This document shows positions 6,452-14,917 of a stretch of 48,694 nucleotides of DNA, piece after piece. A model generated the notes under the pieces. It made no database searches and was not told the DNA's origin. It worked only from the letters and a program-made list of their open reading frames with translations. This DNA is from Aerococcus sp. (GTDB lineage Bacteria > Bacillota > Bacilli > Lactobacillales > Aerococcaceae): the NCBI GenBank assembly GCA_022768285.1, contig JALEMJ010000006.1:1-48694 (forward strand), read 5' to 3'. Within the stretch, counting starts at the first letter, position 1, and the number at the start of each line of letters is the position of its first letter. The position numbers and the translations under genes were made by a program.

Positions 6452-8206
6452 ATGGGCTATCAAGCATTATATCGGAAGTGGCGTCCGCAACGTTTTGATG
6501 AAATGGTCGGCCAAGATGCGGTCGCACAAACCCTGGAACATGCGGTGGCGAGCGATAAAATTAGTCATGCTTACCTCTTTACGGGACCGCGCGGTACAGG
6601 GAAGACGAGTGCAGCCAAAATCCTGGCGAAAGCGGTGAACTGTCCGAATCAAGTGAACGGCGAACCGTGTAACGAATGCGACATTTGCCGCGGGATTACC
6701 TCCGGCGTATTGAGCGATGTGATCGAGATCGATGCGGCATCAAATAACGGGGTGGACGAGATTCGCGATATTCGCGATAAGGTACGCTATGCCCCGACCG
6801 AGGCACCGAACAAAGTCTATATCATCGATGAAGTGCATATGCTGTCGTCCGGTGCTTTCAATGCGTTACTAAAGACATTGGAAGAACCACCTGCCCATGT
6901 GGTTTTCATTCTCGCGACGACCGAATGGCAAAAGATCCCAGCCACAGTGATCTCACGGACGCAGCGCTTCAATTTCCGACGTATCGATCAACCGACCTTG
7001 ATCGCGCGGATGCAGACGATTCTCGATGCGGAAGGCGTCGATTACGAGCCGGATGCCCTGACAGTGATTGCGCATGCTGCAAATGGCGGGATGCGTGACG
7101 CGCTTAGTATTTTGGATCAATTATTGTCCTTCACGAGCGATCAGTTGACCAAAGAGGCAGCATTGGAACTCACCGGCGCGCTCGGAAGCCAGCAGAAGAT
7201 CGCCTATATGCAGGCAATTGCAGCACAACAAACTGAGGATGCGCTCGCAGTGTTGCGCGAAGCCATACAGGCGGGGCGCGAACCGGCGCGTTTTGTGGAA
7301 GAACTGCTGTATTTTACCCGCGATTTACTGTTGGCACAGTCCACACCGGAAGTTGATCGGGAGGCGTTACTGGCCGGATATGACGATGATTTCTATGCCT
7401 TGGCGCAGGACATTGACGCCACCTTTCTCTATCAGGTGATGCAGCAGTTAGAGCAGGCGCGCTACGATATGCAGTACAGTGTGCAGCCGGTGATTTATCT
7501 CGAAGTTGCTACGATCAGTCTGGCAGAACATACTGGAAATCATGGTGCGACCCAGGGACCAGCGGATGACACGGTAGCCGACTTGCAGCGCGAAGTGACA
7601 CAATTGAAACAGCTGGTTGAAACTATGCAGACGAATGGTGGGACGCCATCCTCAGCTAGTCCGTCACGTTCGCAACGCCCATCGCATACAGCGTCGAAAG
7701 GCAAGAACTTTGAACCAAACTTTCCACTGATTTACCGGACACTAGCGAACGCTACGAAGAAGGACCGCAACGACGTCCTCGGTTTGTGGCCGGATCTGGT
7801 CGAACAATTACCGAAAGTGCAGCGCACCTTACTGCAGCAGACAGAGCCGGTAGCGGCGAGCGAGGATTATTTTGTCTTGGCCTTCGAATATGCGACGTTC
7901 TGCCGCAACGTATCGGAAGATCAGGAGATTCAAGTAACCGTCAAAACACAAATCGGTGAGCGCCTCGGCCATCCGAAGCAGATGTTGGTGCTGACGGTTG
8001 AGCAGTGGCAGGACGCACGAAAGAAATACGTCCAAGCACTCAAAAATGGGACCAGTGATGCATTAACCGCTGGCGCGGGCAGTGATAAACAAGCGTCAGA
8101 TGATGCGGACCATGAAACGTTCGACGTGCCGGATGAAACGGCCGAGGTGGTCGAACCGCTCGCAGATGTTTTTGGCAAAGATAATATTCATGTCGTCGAT
8201 GATTAA
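6452..8206 (+). CDS. dnaX: DNA polymerase III subunit gamma/tau
   Basis: A 584-residue clamp-loader ATPase. The Walker A motif GPRGTGKT lies near residues 45-52, a four-cysteine zinc site follows at C64, C73, C76 and C79, Walker B/DExH-like IIDEVHML near 126-133 and the SRC-type sensor as ISRTQRF. The C-terminal half holds the collar and a tau-like domain that binds the polymerase. GGAGAGGAGT precedes the ATG. It begins the replication cluster dnaX-ybaB-recR-tmk-holB-yabA. I saw no convincing slippery site for a shorter gamma product. Confidence 0.96.
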   Translation: MGYQALYRKWRPQRFDEMVGQDAVAQTLEHAVASDKISHAYLFTGPRGTGKTSAAKILAKAVNCPNQVNGEPCNECDICRGITSGVLSDVIEIDAASNNGVDEIRDIRDKVRYAPTEAPNKVYIIDEVHMLSSGAFNALLKTLEEPPAHVVFILATTEWQKIPATVISRTQRFNFRRIDQPTLIARMQTILDAEGVDYEPDALTVIAHAANGGMRDALSILDQLLSFTSDQLTKEAALELTGALGSQQKIAYMQAIAAQQTEDALAVLREAIQAGREPARFVEELLYFTRDLLLAQSTPEVDREALLAGYDDDFYALAQDIDATFLYQVMQQLEQARYDMQYSVQPVIYLEVATISLAEHTGNHGATQGPADDTVADLQREVTQLKQLVETMQTNGGTPSSASPSRSQRPSHTASKGKNFEPNFPLIYRTLANATKKDRNDVLGLWPDLVEQLPKVQRTLLQQTEPVAASEDYFVLAFEYATFCRNVSEDQEIQVTVKTQIGERLGHPKQMLVLTVEQWQDARKKYVQALKNGTSDALTAGAGSDKQASDDADHETFDVPDETAEVVEPLADVFGKDNIHVVDD

Positions 8207-8226
8207 ATAAAAAAGGAGCAATACCC

Positions 8227-8541
8227 ATGGCAAATAATATGATGAACATGCAGAAAATGATGAAAGAAGCGCAGAAGTTGCAGAAACAGATGACAGATGC
8301 GCAGAGTGAATTAGCGAAGAAAGCATTTATCGCGAAGGACCCGAGCGGTATGGTGAAGGTCACTGTCAACGGCGAGAAAAAAGTGCAAGCATTATCGATC
8401 GCACCCGAAGCGATCGATCCTGATGATCCGGAAATGTTGGAGGATTTGATTATTGCCGCAATGAATGGTGCACTGGACAAAGTGGATCAAGCGGCTGAAA
8501 ATCAGCTGGGACAGTTTACCAAGAATATCCCGGGATTATAA
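8227..8541 (+). CDS. YbaB/EbfC family nucleoid-associated protein
   Basis: A 104-residue DNA-binding protein with the family's Met-rich helical start (NNMMNMQKMMKEAQKLQKQM) and the conserved TVNGEKKV strand. YbaB proteins form tweezer-like dimers that bind DNA. It lies between dnaX and recR as in most bacteria, 20 bases after dnaX, with an AAAGGAG site. The exact cellular role of the family is still unclear. Confidence 0.93.
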   Translation: MANNMMNMQKMMKEAQKLQKQMTDAQSELAKKAFIAKDPSGMVKVTVNGEKKVQALSIAPEAIDPDDPEMLEDLIIAAMNGALDKVDQAAENQLGQFTKNIPGL

Positions 8542-8590
8542 GAAGTGAGAGAATAAGTCGGCGTTAGCGAACGGAGTAAGGAAGGACTGA

Positions 8591-9193
8591 GTGGCGTTGG
8601 ATTATCCAGAACCGATTGCGCGATTAATTGCAAGCTTTCAGAAGTTACCCGGTATTGGGAGTAAAACCGCGGCACGTTTAGCGTTTTTCACATTGCGGAT
8701 GGATGAGCGCGATGTATTGCAGTTTGCGAATGCACTCGTCGACGTGAAGCGCGAACTCGATAACTGTGAGATCTGCGGCATGATAACCGATCGCAATCCG
8801 TGCGATATTTGCAGCGATGAGTCTAGGGAAACTGACAAGATTATGGTTGTCGAACATTCGCGCGATGTAATGGCGCTGGAACGTATGCAGGAATATAACG
8901 GGCGTTACCATGTCCTTCACGGTGTCCTCTCCCCGATGGAAGGGACGGGACCGGATGATTTGAACATTTCTCAGTTGCTCGTTCGCTTACAGGATGAAGC
9001 AGTGAAAGAAGTCATTCTGGCGACCAATGCGACAGCAGAGGGGGAAGCGACGGCGACATATCTCGCTCGTTTAATTAAACCGGCCGGCATTAAAGTCACG
9101 CGTATCGCGTACGGGTTATCGGTCGGTAGCGATATTGAATATACCGATGAAATCACGTTGCATCGCGCATTGGAAGGACGACGAGAACTATGA
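8591..9193 (+). CDS. recR: Recombination mediator protein RecR
   Basis: A 200-residue RecFOR-pathway protein that helps load RecA at gaps. It has the N-terminal helix-hairpin-helix ([14 protein letters not shown]), a C4 zinc finger (CEIC...CDIC) and a Toprim core ([15 protein letters not shown]). The family motif near the end reads [10 protein letters not shown]. The start is GTG at 8591 with an AAGGAAGG site. Its stop overlaps the tmk start by four bases (ATGA). Confidence 0.95.
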   Translation: MALDYPEPIARLIASFQKLPGIGSKTAARLAFFTLRMDERDVLQFANALVDVKRELDNCEICGMITDRNPCDICSDESRETDKIMVVEHSRDVMALERMQEYNGRYHVLHGVLSPMEGTGPDDLNISQLLVRLQDEAVKEVILATNATAEGEATATYLARLIKPAGIKVTRIAYGLSVGSDIEYTDEITLHRALEGRREL

Positions 9194-9855
9194 GAGCACA
9201 TCAACACTATCCCGGTTATTTCATTACCTTGGAAGGCCCGGACGGTTCCGGTAAAACAACATTACTGAACGGCATCGTGCCTGAACTGGAGAAGCATCTC
9301 ACCGTACCGCTTGTGACCACGCGCGAGCCGGGGGGCGTGCGCATTGCCGAACAGATTCGCGACGTCATCTTAGCGAAGGATAACACCGATATGGATGTGC
9401 GCACGGAAGCCTTGCTATATGCGGCCAGTCGGCGTCAGCATTTGACAGAGAAGGTTATTCCCGCATTAGCACGCGGTGAAGTCGTGCTATCCGATCGTTT
9501 TGTCGACAGTTCCGTGGCGTATCAGGGCTTCGGTCGTGAGATCGGTGCGCAAGAAGTGATCGACATCAATGCGTTTGCGACGGACGGTTTGGAGCCGGAT
9601 ATGACACTAACATGCATGTTGTCGGCACAGGAAGGGATCGCGCGAATTCAGGCGAACCGGGACGAGTCCGATCAAAATCGCCTAGATCATGAAGCCATTG
9701 TTTTTCACGAAAAAGTCGTTGCTGGCTACGAGTATCTGCTTGAGAAAGATTCGGCGCGTATCCAAGCAATCGATGCCACGCAGACACCACAAGCCATGCA
9801 GGAACAGGCGCTCGAGCATCTCAAAACGAAGCTACAAGCTTTGTGGAAGGATTGA
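9190..9855 (+). CDS. tmk: Thymidylate kinase
   Basis: A 221-residue dTMP kinase. The P-loop is [11 protein letters not shown] near residue 16, followed by the DR(Y/F) motif as [13 protein letters not shown] and the TREPGG dTMP-binding motif. Translation is coupled to recR through an ATGA overlap. In Bacillus and enterococci yaaQ (darA) often follows tmk; here holB follows directly. Confidence 0.95.
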   Translation: MRAHQHYPGYFITLEGPDGSGKTTLLNGIVPELEKHLTVPLVTTREPGGVRIAEQIRDVILAKDNTDMDVRTEALLYAASRRQHLTEKVIPALARGEVVLSDRFVDSSVAYQGFGREIGAQEVIDINAFATDGLEPDMTLTCMLSAQEGIARIQANRDESDQNRLDHEAIVFHEKVVAGYEYLLEKDSARIQAIDATQTPQAMQEQALEHLKTKLQALWKD

Positions 9856-10854
9856 GTGCGTGTGAGTGATGAAGCTTTTGCAATCGAAACGAAGCAACCG
9901 CGACTAGCCGAGCGCATGCGGCAAGTGGGGCGCAATCAACGACTAGGTCATGCGTACTTGCTTGAGGGCGCGACAGGCGTCGGTCAGGCTGAGATGGCGC
10001 AGTTCATGGCGGCAATGGTATTCTGCACATCAGAAGATAAGCCGTGTGGGGAGTGCCAAAACTGTCAGCGCATCCTGAACCACGAATACGGGGATCTGCA
10101 TTGGATCGTGCCGGACGGTGAGGTGCTTCGCATCGATCAAATGCGCGACATCAAGCGCGAATTATCGTTATCGGCAATTGAAGGGTCACAGAAGGTCTTT
10201 GTGATTACTGACGCGGAGAAGATGAACCAAGCGGCAGCAAACAGCTTGTTGAAGTTCCTGGAGGAGCCGACAGCCGGTACTATGGTTATTCTGCTCACGG
10301 CACACCTCGATCAGATTCTTTCGACGATTCAATCACGGTGTCAGATTATTCACTTTGACCCCTTGGATCGCGGCGTCCTGGTGCAAACGCTCAGGGATGA
10401 AGGCATCAGTGAACAGCAGGCATTGCTTTTGACAGCTTTGACGGAGGATGTCGCTACTGCTAAAGCCCTCGATGAAGATGAGGTAATGGGTGAGCAACTC
10501 GACAAAGCTTGGCCGTGGTTACAGCACATACTGCTGAAAGATCCGCGCGGTTTTATCGAAGTAGCTAGTATCTGGGTACCGTTATCAAAGGATCGAACCG
10601 CCAACCAGCGTTTGTTGGATATATTATCTCTATATATTGCGGATTTGTTATCTGTCAAACGTGGTAGCGAGACAGCATTATATCAGCCTGAGTTGACGGC
10701 AAGTTATCAGCGCTTACTGCATCAGTTACCGCTGACGCGCTTAACGCGTGCATTGCATGCGATTGCGGAGGCGAAACGCATGATTGCCGCGAATGTGAGC
10801 ATACAGGCGGCACTTGAATATTTAGTGTTAACGGTATGGGAAACGGATGCGTGA
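9856..10854 (+). CDS. holB: DNA polymerase III subunit delta'
   Basis: A 332-residue clamp-loader subunit homologous to DnaX. The P-loop is degenerate (GATGVGQAEM, lacking GKT), as expected for delta', which does not bind ATP. A four-cysteine zinc site follows (FCTSEDKPCGECQNC) and the SRC-type motif is IQSRCQII. The first GTG directly follows the tmk stop; GTG at 9862 is an alternative. Confidence 0.93.
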   Translation: MRVSDEAFAIETKQPRLAERMRQVGRNQRLGHAYLLEGATGVGQAEMAQFMAAMVFCTSEDKPCGECQNCQRILNHEYGDLHWIVPDGEVLRIDQMRDIKRELSLSAIEGSQKVFVITDAEKMNQAAANSLLKFLEEPTAGTMVILLTAHLDQILSTIQSRCQIIHFDPLDRGVLVQTLRDEGISEQQALLLTALTEDVATAKALDEDEVMGEQLDKAWPWLQHILLKDPRGFIEVASIWVPLSKDRTANQRLLDILSLYIADLLSVKRGSETALYQPELTASYQRLLHQLPLTRLTRALHAIAEAKRMIAANVSIQAALEYLVLTVWETDA

Positions 10855-10867
10855 AAGGAGGATTGGC

Positions 10868-11224
10868 ATGTCACCGAAAGAAATTTCTAAAAAACTCGAT
10901 CAATGGCAGGAAAATTTAGGCCAGATGTCTGAGGAAGCAACGACGCTTATCGATGAATGGCGTGCGATAGTGATGGAGAATCAAGACCTCAAGACCGAAA
11001 ATCGGTATTTACGCGAACGTGTGCAGGAATTGACGGCAGCTGCGGAAGCGGAGGACCGCAAGCAGCAGAAGGATACGCTCACCCCGGCATTGCAGAACCT
11101 CATGAATATTTATGAAGATGGCTACCATATCTGCAATATTTCGTATGGGCAGCGCCGTGAAAATAATGAACAGTGTATGTTCTGTCTGGAGATTTTACAA
11201 TGGAAACCCGCCAAGAAGAAATAA
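10868..11224 (+). CDS. yabA: Replication initiation control protein YabA
   Basis: A 118-residue regulator that binds DnaA and the sliding clamp DnaN to limit re-initiation. The N-terminal half is a leucine-zipper-like coiled coil for tetramer formation. The C-terminus carries the zinc site H-x-C...C-x-x-C (YHIC and CMFC). The ATG at 10868 was chosen because AAAGGAGG precedes it; the in-frame ATG at 10847 lies inside holB. It is directly downstream of holB, without the yaaT (ricT) gene found between them in Bacillus. Confidence 0.93.
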   Translation: MSPKEISKKLDQWQENLGQMSEEATTLIDEWRAIVMENQDLKTENRYLRERVQELTAAAEAEDRKQQKDTLTPALQNLMNIYEDGYHICNISYGQRRENNEQCMFCLEILQWKPAKKK

Positions 11225-11985
11225 ATTCCCGTGATATTACGCTCAAGGCGGACGAGCGTCTCGATTACTTACCGGGAAGCGAACTAAAAATTATCCAGAG
11301 CGATCAGACGTTTGCGTTATCGACGGATACGATGTTTTTGGGACGCTTCGTGCATGTGCGTGCGCCAAAAAATCAGCGCGTTATCGATTTCTGTACGGGT
11401 ACGGGCGCATTACCTCTCATGTTGGCTGAGAAAACGAACGGTCAGATTGAAGGTATTGAGCTTCAGCCAGCGATTGCGGATATGGCAGCGCGGACGGTGC
11501 GTGCGAATCAGTTAGAGGCGCGTGTTCGTATCCGCACGGCCAACATCACGTCAGCTAAGACGATGTATGCACCGAACAGTGTTCACGTCATCACGTGCAA
11601 TCCACCGTACTTCAAGCGTTATGAAGCGTCAAAGATCAATCCCAATGAACAGCGGGCGATCGCGCGCCACGAGCTCAAGATGACGTTAGCGGATGTGTTC
11701 GAACAGAGTGCGTATCTATTGCGCGACAAAGGAAAACTCTGCCTCGTCCACCGCCCCGAGCGTCTTACTGAAATGGTGAGTCTCGCCGAGCAGTACGGCT
11801 TCGGGTTGCGTCGGTTACAGTTCATTCACCCGCGCGCCGGCGAACCGGCGAATACCATGCTCTGTGAATGGATGAAAGCGGGACACGAGAACGGGGCCAA
11901 GGTGTTGCCACCGATCGTCGTCTATGCTGGTCACACACAGGAATATACCGAACAGGCGCGGGCGATGCTGTATGGCACAGACTAA
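11200..11985 (+). CDS. tRNA1(Val) adenine-37 N6-methyltransferase-like protein
   Basis: A 261-residue class I methyltransferase. It has the SAM-binding loop DFCTGTGALPL, an acidic residue after the second strand (IEGIELQ) and the N6-adenine methyltransferase signature NPPYF. It matches the YabB/TrmN6 family (COG4123) found next to yabA in Firmicutes. The ATG at 11200 overlaps yabA by 25 bases and has GGAG upstream. Substrate assignment comes from family and synteny. Confidence 0.88.
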   Translation: METRQEEINSRDITLKADERLDYLPGSELKIIQSDQTFALSTDTMFLGRFVHVRAPKNQRVIDFCTGTGALPLMLAEKTNGQIEGIELQPAIADMAARTVRANQLEARVRIRTANITSAKTMYAPNSVHVITCNPPYFKRYEASKINPNEQRAIARHELKMTLADVFEQSAYLLRDKGKLCLVHRPERLTEMVSLAEQYGFGLRRLQFIHPRAGEPANTMLCEWMKAGHENGAKVLPPIVVYAGHTQEYTEQARAMLYGTD

Positions 11986-12298
11986 ACGGTTTTATACATA
12001 CATCTTAGCGTGTGCAGATGGCACGCTCTACACTGGCTATACCACCGATCCGGAGAGACGCGAGCGCGAGCACTCGGAAGGCCGCGGCGCCAAGTACACT
12101 AAACCAGCGCATCGCCGGCCATGTCACATGTTGCTGACAAAAGCTTTCGCGACGAAGCACGAAGCGATGTCACTGGAAGAAAGAGTCAAGCGGTTAACGC
12201 GTGCTGAAAAAGAGCAGTTATTGCGTCAATACGGTGTGAAACAGATCAGCTATCGCAATCCTGAGCGGATCGATGTACCACTAGATGAGGAGGACTAG
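11972..12298 (+). CDS. GIY-YIG nuclease-fold protein (YazA/UPF0213 family)
   Basis: A 108-residue single-domain GIY-YIG protein: YTYILACADGTLYTGYTTD holds the Y-I...Y-x-G pattern, with the conserved R and E downstream (RREREHSEG, LEERVKRLTR). It overlaps the preceding methyltransferase gene by 14 bases. The start ATG (MAQTKRF) was preferred to one at 11924 inside that gene. The function of this family, always found beside rsmI, is not established. Confidence 0.88.
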   Translation: MAQTKRFYTYILACADGTLYTGYTTDPERREREHSEGRGAKYTKPAHRRPCHMLLTKAFATKHEAMSLEERVKRLTRAEKEQLLRQYGVKQISYRNPERIDVPLDEED

Positions 12299-12299
12299 C

Positions 12300-13181
12300 G
12301 TGTTTATTCAAAAAAGCTATCGTACTGAGGACACAGGCGAATTGTATCTTGTCCCCACCCCGATTGGTAATCTGTCCGACATGACGTTCCGTGCCATCGA
12401 TGTGCTGCGGAACGCCGATTTAATTTTAGCGGAAGATACGCGCCACACGCGCAAGCTGCTGACGCATTTTGAGATCGATACGCCAATGCAGAGTTTCCAT
12501 AAATTCAACACTGCTGAACGCATGCCAGAAGTCATCGATCGGCTCAAACGTGGTGAGATGTTGGCGGAGGTGAGTGACGCGGGAATGCCGATCATTTCCG
12601 ATCCCGGTCAGGCACTGGTGGAAGCTTGCGTGAAAGAGCAATTACCAGTCATTCCGCTTCCAGGCGCAAATGCCGGATTGACAGGCTTAGTAGCATCGGG
12701 TTTACCGGGTGAACGCTTCACTTTTATCGGCTTTCCGCCGCGTCAGAAGAAAGCAATGCGCGATGAATTGTCACGTTATAAGGACGCAGAAGAGACGCTG
12801 ATTTTTTATGAATCGCCGTATCGCCTCAAAGAAACACTCAAACAGTGCGCAGCAGTTTTCGGCGAAGACCGGCAAGCGGTTGTGGCACGTGAATTGACGA
12901 AGCAGTACGAAACCTTTTATCGCGGAGCTTTAGCGGAGCTGATGGCATATAGTGATCAGGTAAAAGAAGTCAAAGGGGAAATCTGTTTACTGATTGCTGG
13001 GACGACACATCATGAAGTGGATGATGCGTTAGCTTCCCAGCTAGATTTACCGTATGAGGAACAAGTGGACTGGGTAATGGTGCACGAAAATCTCAGTGCC
13101 AAAGACGCGATCAAACGCGTTGCTAAAAGTAATGATGTGCCGAAACAGACGGTTTATGCGGCGTATCATCATATTAACTAA
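12300..13181 (+). CDS. rsmI: 16S rRNA (cytidine-1402-2'-O)-methyltransferase
   Basis: A 293-residue tetrapyrrole-methylase-fold enzyme that 2'-O-methylates C1402 in the ribosomal P site. Motifs are LVPTPIGNLSDMT near the start, LAEDTRHT, VSDAGMPIISDPG and a GFPPRQKK loop. The GTG at 12300 has GAGGAGG at a normal distance; the in-frame ATG at 12285 is itself part of that site. It closes the replication-associated block. Confidence 0.94.
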   Translation: MFIQKSYRTEDTGELYLVPTPIGNLSDMTFRAIDVLRNADLILAEDTRHTRKLLTHFEIDTPMQSFHKFNTAERMPEVIDRLKRGEMLAEVSDAGMPIISDPGQALVEACVKEQLPVIPLPGANAGLTGLVASGLPGERFTFIGFPPRQKKAMRDELSRYKDAEETLIFYESPYRLKETLKQCAAVFGEDRQAVVARELTKQYETFYRGALAELMAYSDQVKEVKGEICLLIAGTTHHEVDDALASQLDLPYEEQVDWVMVHENLSAKDAIKRVAKSNDVPKQTVYAAYHHIN

Positions 13182-13200
13182 CCGATGAAGGAGGCGTCAC

Positions 13201-14229
13201 GTGTTATATTTAATCGCTAGCGCATTACTATTAGTGGCGCTCTCAATGGCATTTATCGCCCCGCGAAATCTATGGGATACGTGGATCGCGAGCATCGGCC
13301 TACTGATTCTCAGTTATGCGGTAGGTCAGTCACTCTACGGCCCCGCGCATCCCTTCGTGACCGCATTCATCAATACACTGGATCTTATCGTGCGTTACAT
13401 CGCACCGATTTTTGTGTTGATTGTCGGTATATTGATGATTTTTTCTGCGTTTGCGCTCTATCGGTCGGAGGAGAATCCACTGCAGCTGACACTCGGCTTG
13501 ATTCTGGCGATGTTGCTGATGGTGACCGCGATGGTGACGTACTATTTGCTGTTATTCGGCAATTTCTTCGAGCGTTATGAGTGGTTGCACGTCTCCGATT
13601 ACGTGCTGACGTATTACGGTATTATTCTCGTCAATTTTTTGGCCAATACGCTGCGGCTCTGGCTGTTTCCGAATGAGACACGGCAGGATTATGTGATTGT
13701 GCTCGGCGCACGCATTCATCCGAGTGGGGGATTGAGCACGGCACTGCGCAGTCGCTTGGACACGACAATTAGTTATATCGCTAGGCAGCGCTTTTTCTAT
13801 CAGCATGTGCCGTACATTATCGTCTCCGGCGCGGCGACGACAGATGGCATGGCACTGACCGAAGCGCAAGTAATGCGCGATTATCTCGTGGCAAACGGCA
13901 TTCCTCAGGAAAAAATACTGATGGAGGAGCAGGCGGAAGATACGCACGGCAATTTCTATTATGCGAAGCAAATCATGCGCGAACGCGAACCGCAACCGCA
14001 GACTGTACACGCGGTCTTTGTGACAAATACGTTCCATCTGTATCGCAGTCAAATTTATAGCAATATGGAACACATGTATCAGATCAGCGGGATCGGCGCG
14101 CCGATAAGCTTTCGGCGCTGGGTGGTGAACGGGACGCGCGAGTATGTTGCGTTATTATTCATGCACAGAAAATTTCACTTACTCATGACTTTTGTGTTAT
14201 TATTTCTAGGCTTGTCCGTTTATCGCTAA
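13201..14229 (+). CDS. YdcF/DUF218 family membrane protein
   Basis: A 342-residue protein with about five N-terminal membrane segments, then a DUF218 (YdcF/SanA/ElyC-like) domain from about residue 160 and one C-terminal membrane segment. The domain shows YVIVLGARIHPSGG, IIVSGAATTDG, EAQVMRDYL, EEQAEDTHGN and VTNTFHLYR. DUF218 proteins are linked to envelope integrity and lipid-carrier recycling in some bacteria, but the reaction here is unknown. GTG start at 13201 with AAGGAGG. Confidence 0.87.
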   Translation: MLYLIASALLLVALSMAFIAPRNLWDTWIASIGLLILSYAVGQSLYGPAHPFVTAFINTLDLIVRYIAPIFVLIVGILMIFSAFALYRSEENPLQLTLGLILAMLLMVTAMVTYYLLLFGNFFERYEWLHVSDYVLTYYGIILVNFLANTLRLWLFPNETRQDYVIVLGARIHPSGGLSTALRSRLDTTISYIARQRFFYQHVPYIIVSGAATTDGMALTEAQVMRDYLVANGIPQEKILMEEQAEDTHGNFYYAKQIMREREPQPQTVHAVFVTNTFHLYRSQIYSNMEHMYQISGIGAPISFRRWVVNGTREYVALLFMHRKFHLLMTFVLLFLGLSVYR

Positions 14230-14248
14230 CGAAAGGAAGGATAAACGC

Positions 14249-14698
14249 ATGAAGAAAATGTTACAGGATTTTAAAGCATTTATCGCCAAAGGAAACGTTG
14301 TCGACATGGCGATTGGGGTTGTCATGGGGGCCGCATTCACGGCAATCGTGAATTCGATGGTTTCTGATTTAATTACCCCGTTGATCGGGATCGTTTTAGG
14401 ACAGATCGATCTCTCAGGCTACACCGTTGAATTGATGGGTGCAACATTCGGTGTCGGTAATTTTGTGAACGCCGTTATCTCATTCTTAATTATTTCTTTG
14501 GTATTATTCTTTATTGTCAAAGGTGTGAGTGCGTTACAGAATGCTGGCCATCACGGTGAAACTGACGAAGAACCAACAGCGAGTAACGAAGAAGTACTGT
14601 TGGGCGAAATTCGCGATCTCTTGCGCCAGAACGGTACGATCCAGGCCAACAATACCGCAGATACGACACCAAACAAAAAAGCTACCATCAATCGGTAG
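14249..14698 (+). CDS. mscL: Large-conductance mechanosensitive channel
   Basis: A 149-residue MscL, a homopentameric channel that opens under membrane tension and protects against hypo-osmotic shock. TM1 contains the conserved GNVVDMAIGVVMGAAFTAIVNS run (given here as the stretch from about residue 15 to 36), and the TM2 end is FIIVKGV-like. The cytoplasmic helix (EEVLLGEIRDLL) is near the C-terminus. GAAAGGAAGG precedes the ATG. A terminator lies downstream. Confidence 0.95.
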   Translation: MKKMLQDFKAFIAKGNVVDMAIGVVMGAAFTAIVNSMVSDLITPLIGIVLGQIDLSGYTVELMGATFGVGNFVNAVISFLIISLVLFFIVKGVSALQNAGHHGETDEEPTASNEEVLLGEIRDLLRQNGTIQANNTADTTPNKKATINR

Positions 14699-14719
14699 CC
14701 TTCACGATTACAATAGATA

Positions 14720-14917
14720 TCACACGGACAAGCACAGGATACTGGCACAATTAGTCATTTGATTTTGGCTTATTGTGCTTTTTTGTGCGCGCGTTTTTGC
14801 CTTTTGTGATTTTTTAGTTTGTGTTTCTGGGATGCGCTTTACGTGTTTTTGCGCAGTTTTAGTCTCAGGTGCGTTAGCTTTGGCCTGACGTTTTGAACGC
14901 TGTGCTTCAGCATTGCG
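14720..14917 (-). pseudogene. Detached basic C-terminal tail of the upstream membrane protein gene
   Basis: Directly after the TAG at 14918-14920, the same minus-strand frame stays open for 65 codons to a TGA at 14720-14722. The translated stretch is rich in Lys, Ala, Gln and Thr (for example QRSKRQAKANAPETKTAQKH), just like the end of the annotated protein. This suggests that the TAG is a recent nonsense change that removed most of a basic tail. The last dozen codons (CASILCLSV) look unlike the rest and cross the mscL terminator, so the original end is uncertain. Confidence 0.5.
14745..14784 (+). terminator. Terminator after mscL
   Basis: GCACAATTAG and CTTATTGTGC form a 10-bp stem with one mismatch, followed by six T. 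It lies about 45 bases after mscL. A smaller hairpin (GCTACC/GGTAGC, about 14681-14698) overlaps the mscL stop. Confidence 0.75.

Noticed and set aside
6273-6527. 85-residue N-terminal extension of the GH84 protein
   Set aside because: It would run through the promoter and overlap dnaX, and the YSIRK-like signal starts right after the ATG at 6272 with a good ribosome binding site.
6452-8206. Programmed frameshift in dnaX
   Set aside because: I saw no A-rich slippery run with a stimulatory hairpin at the expected position; the full frame is open.
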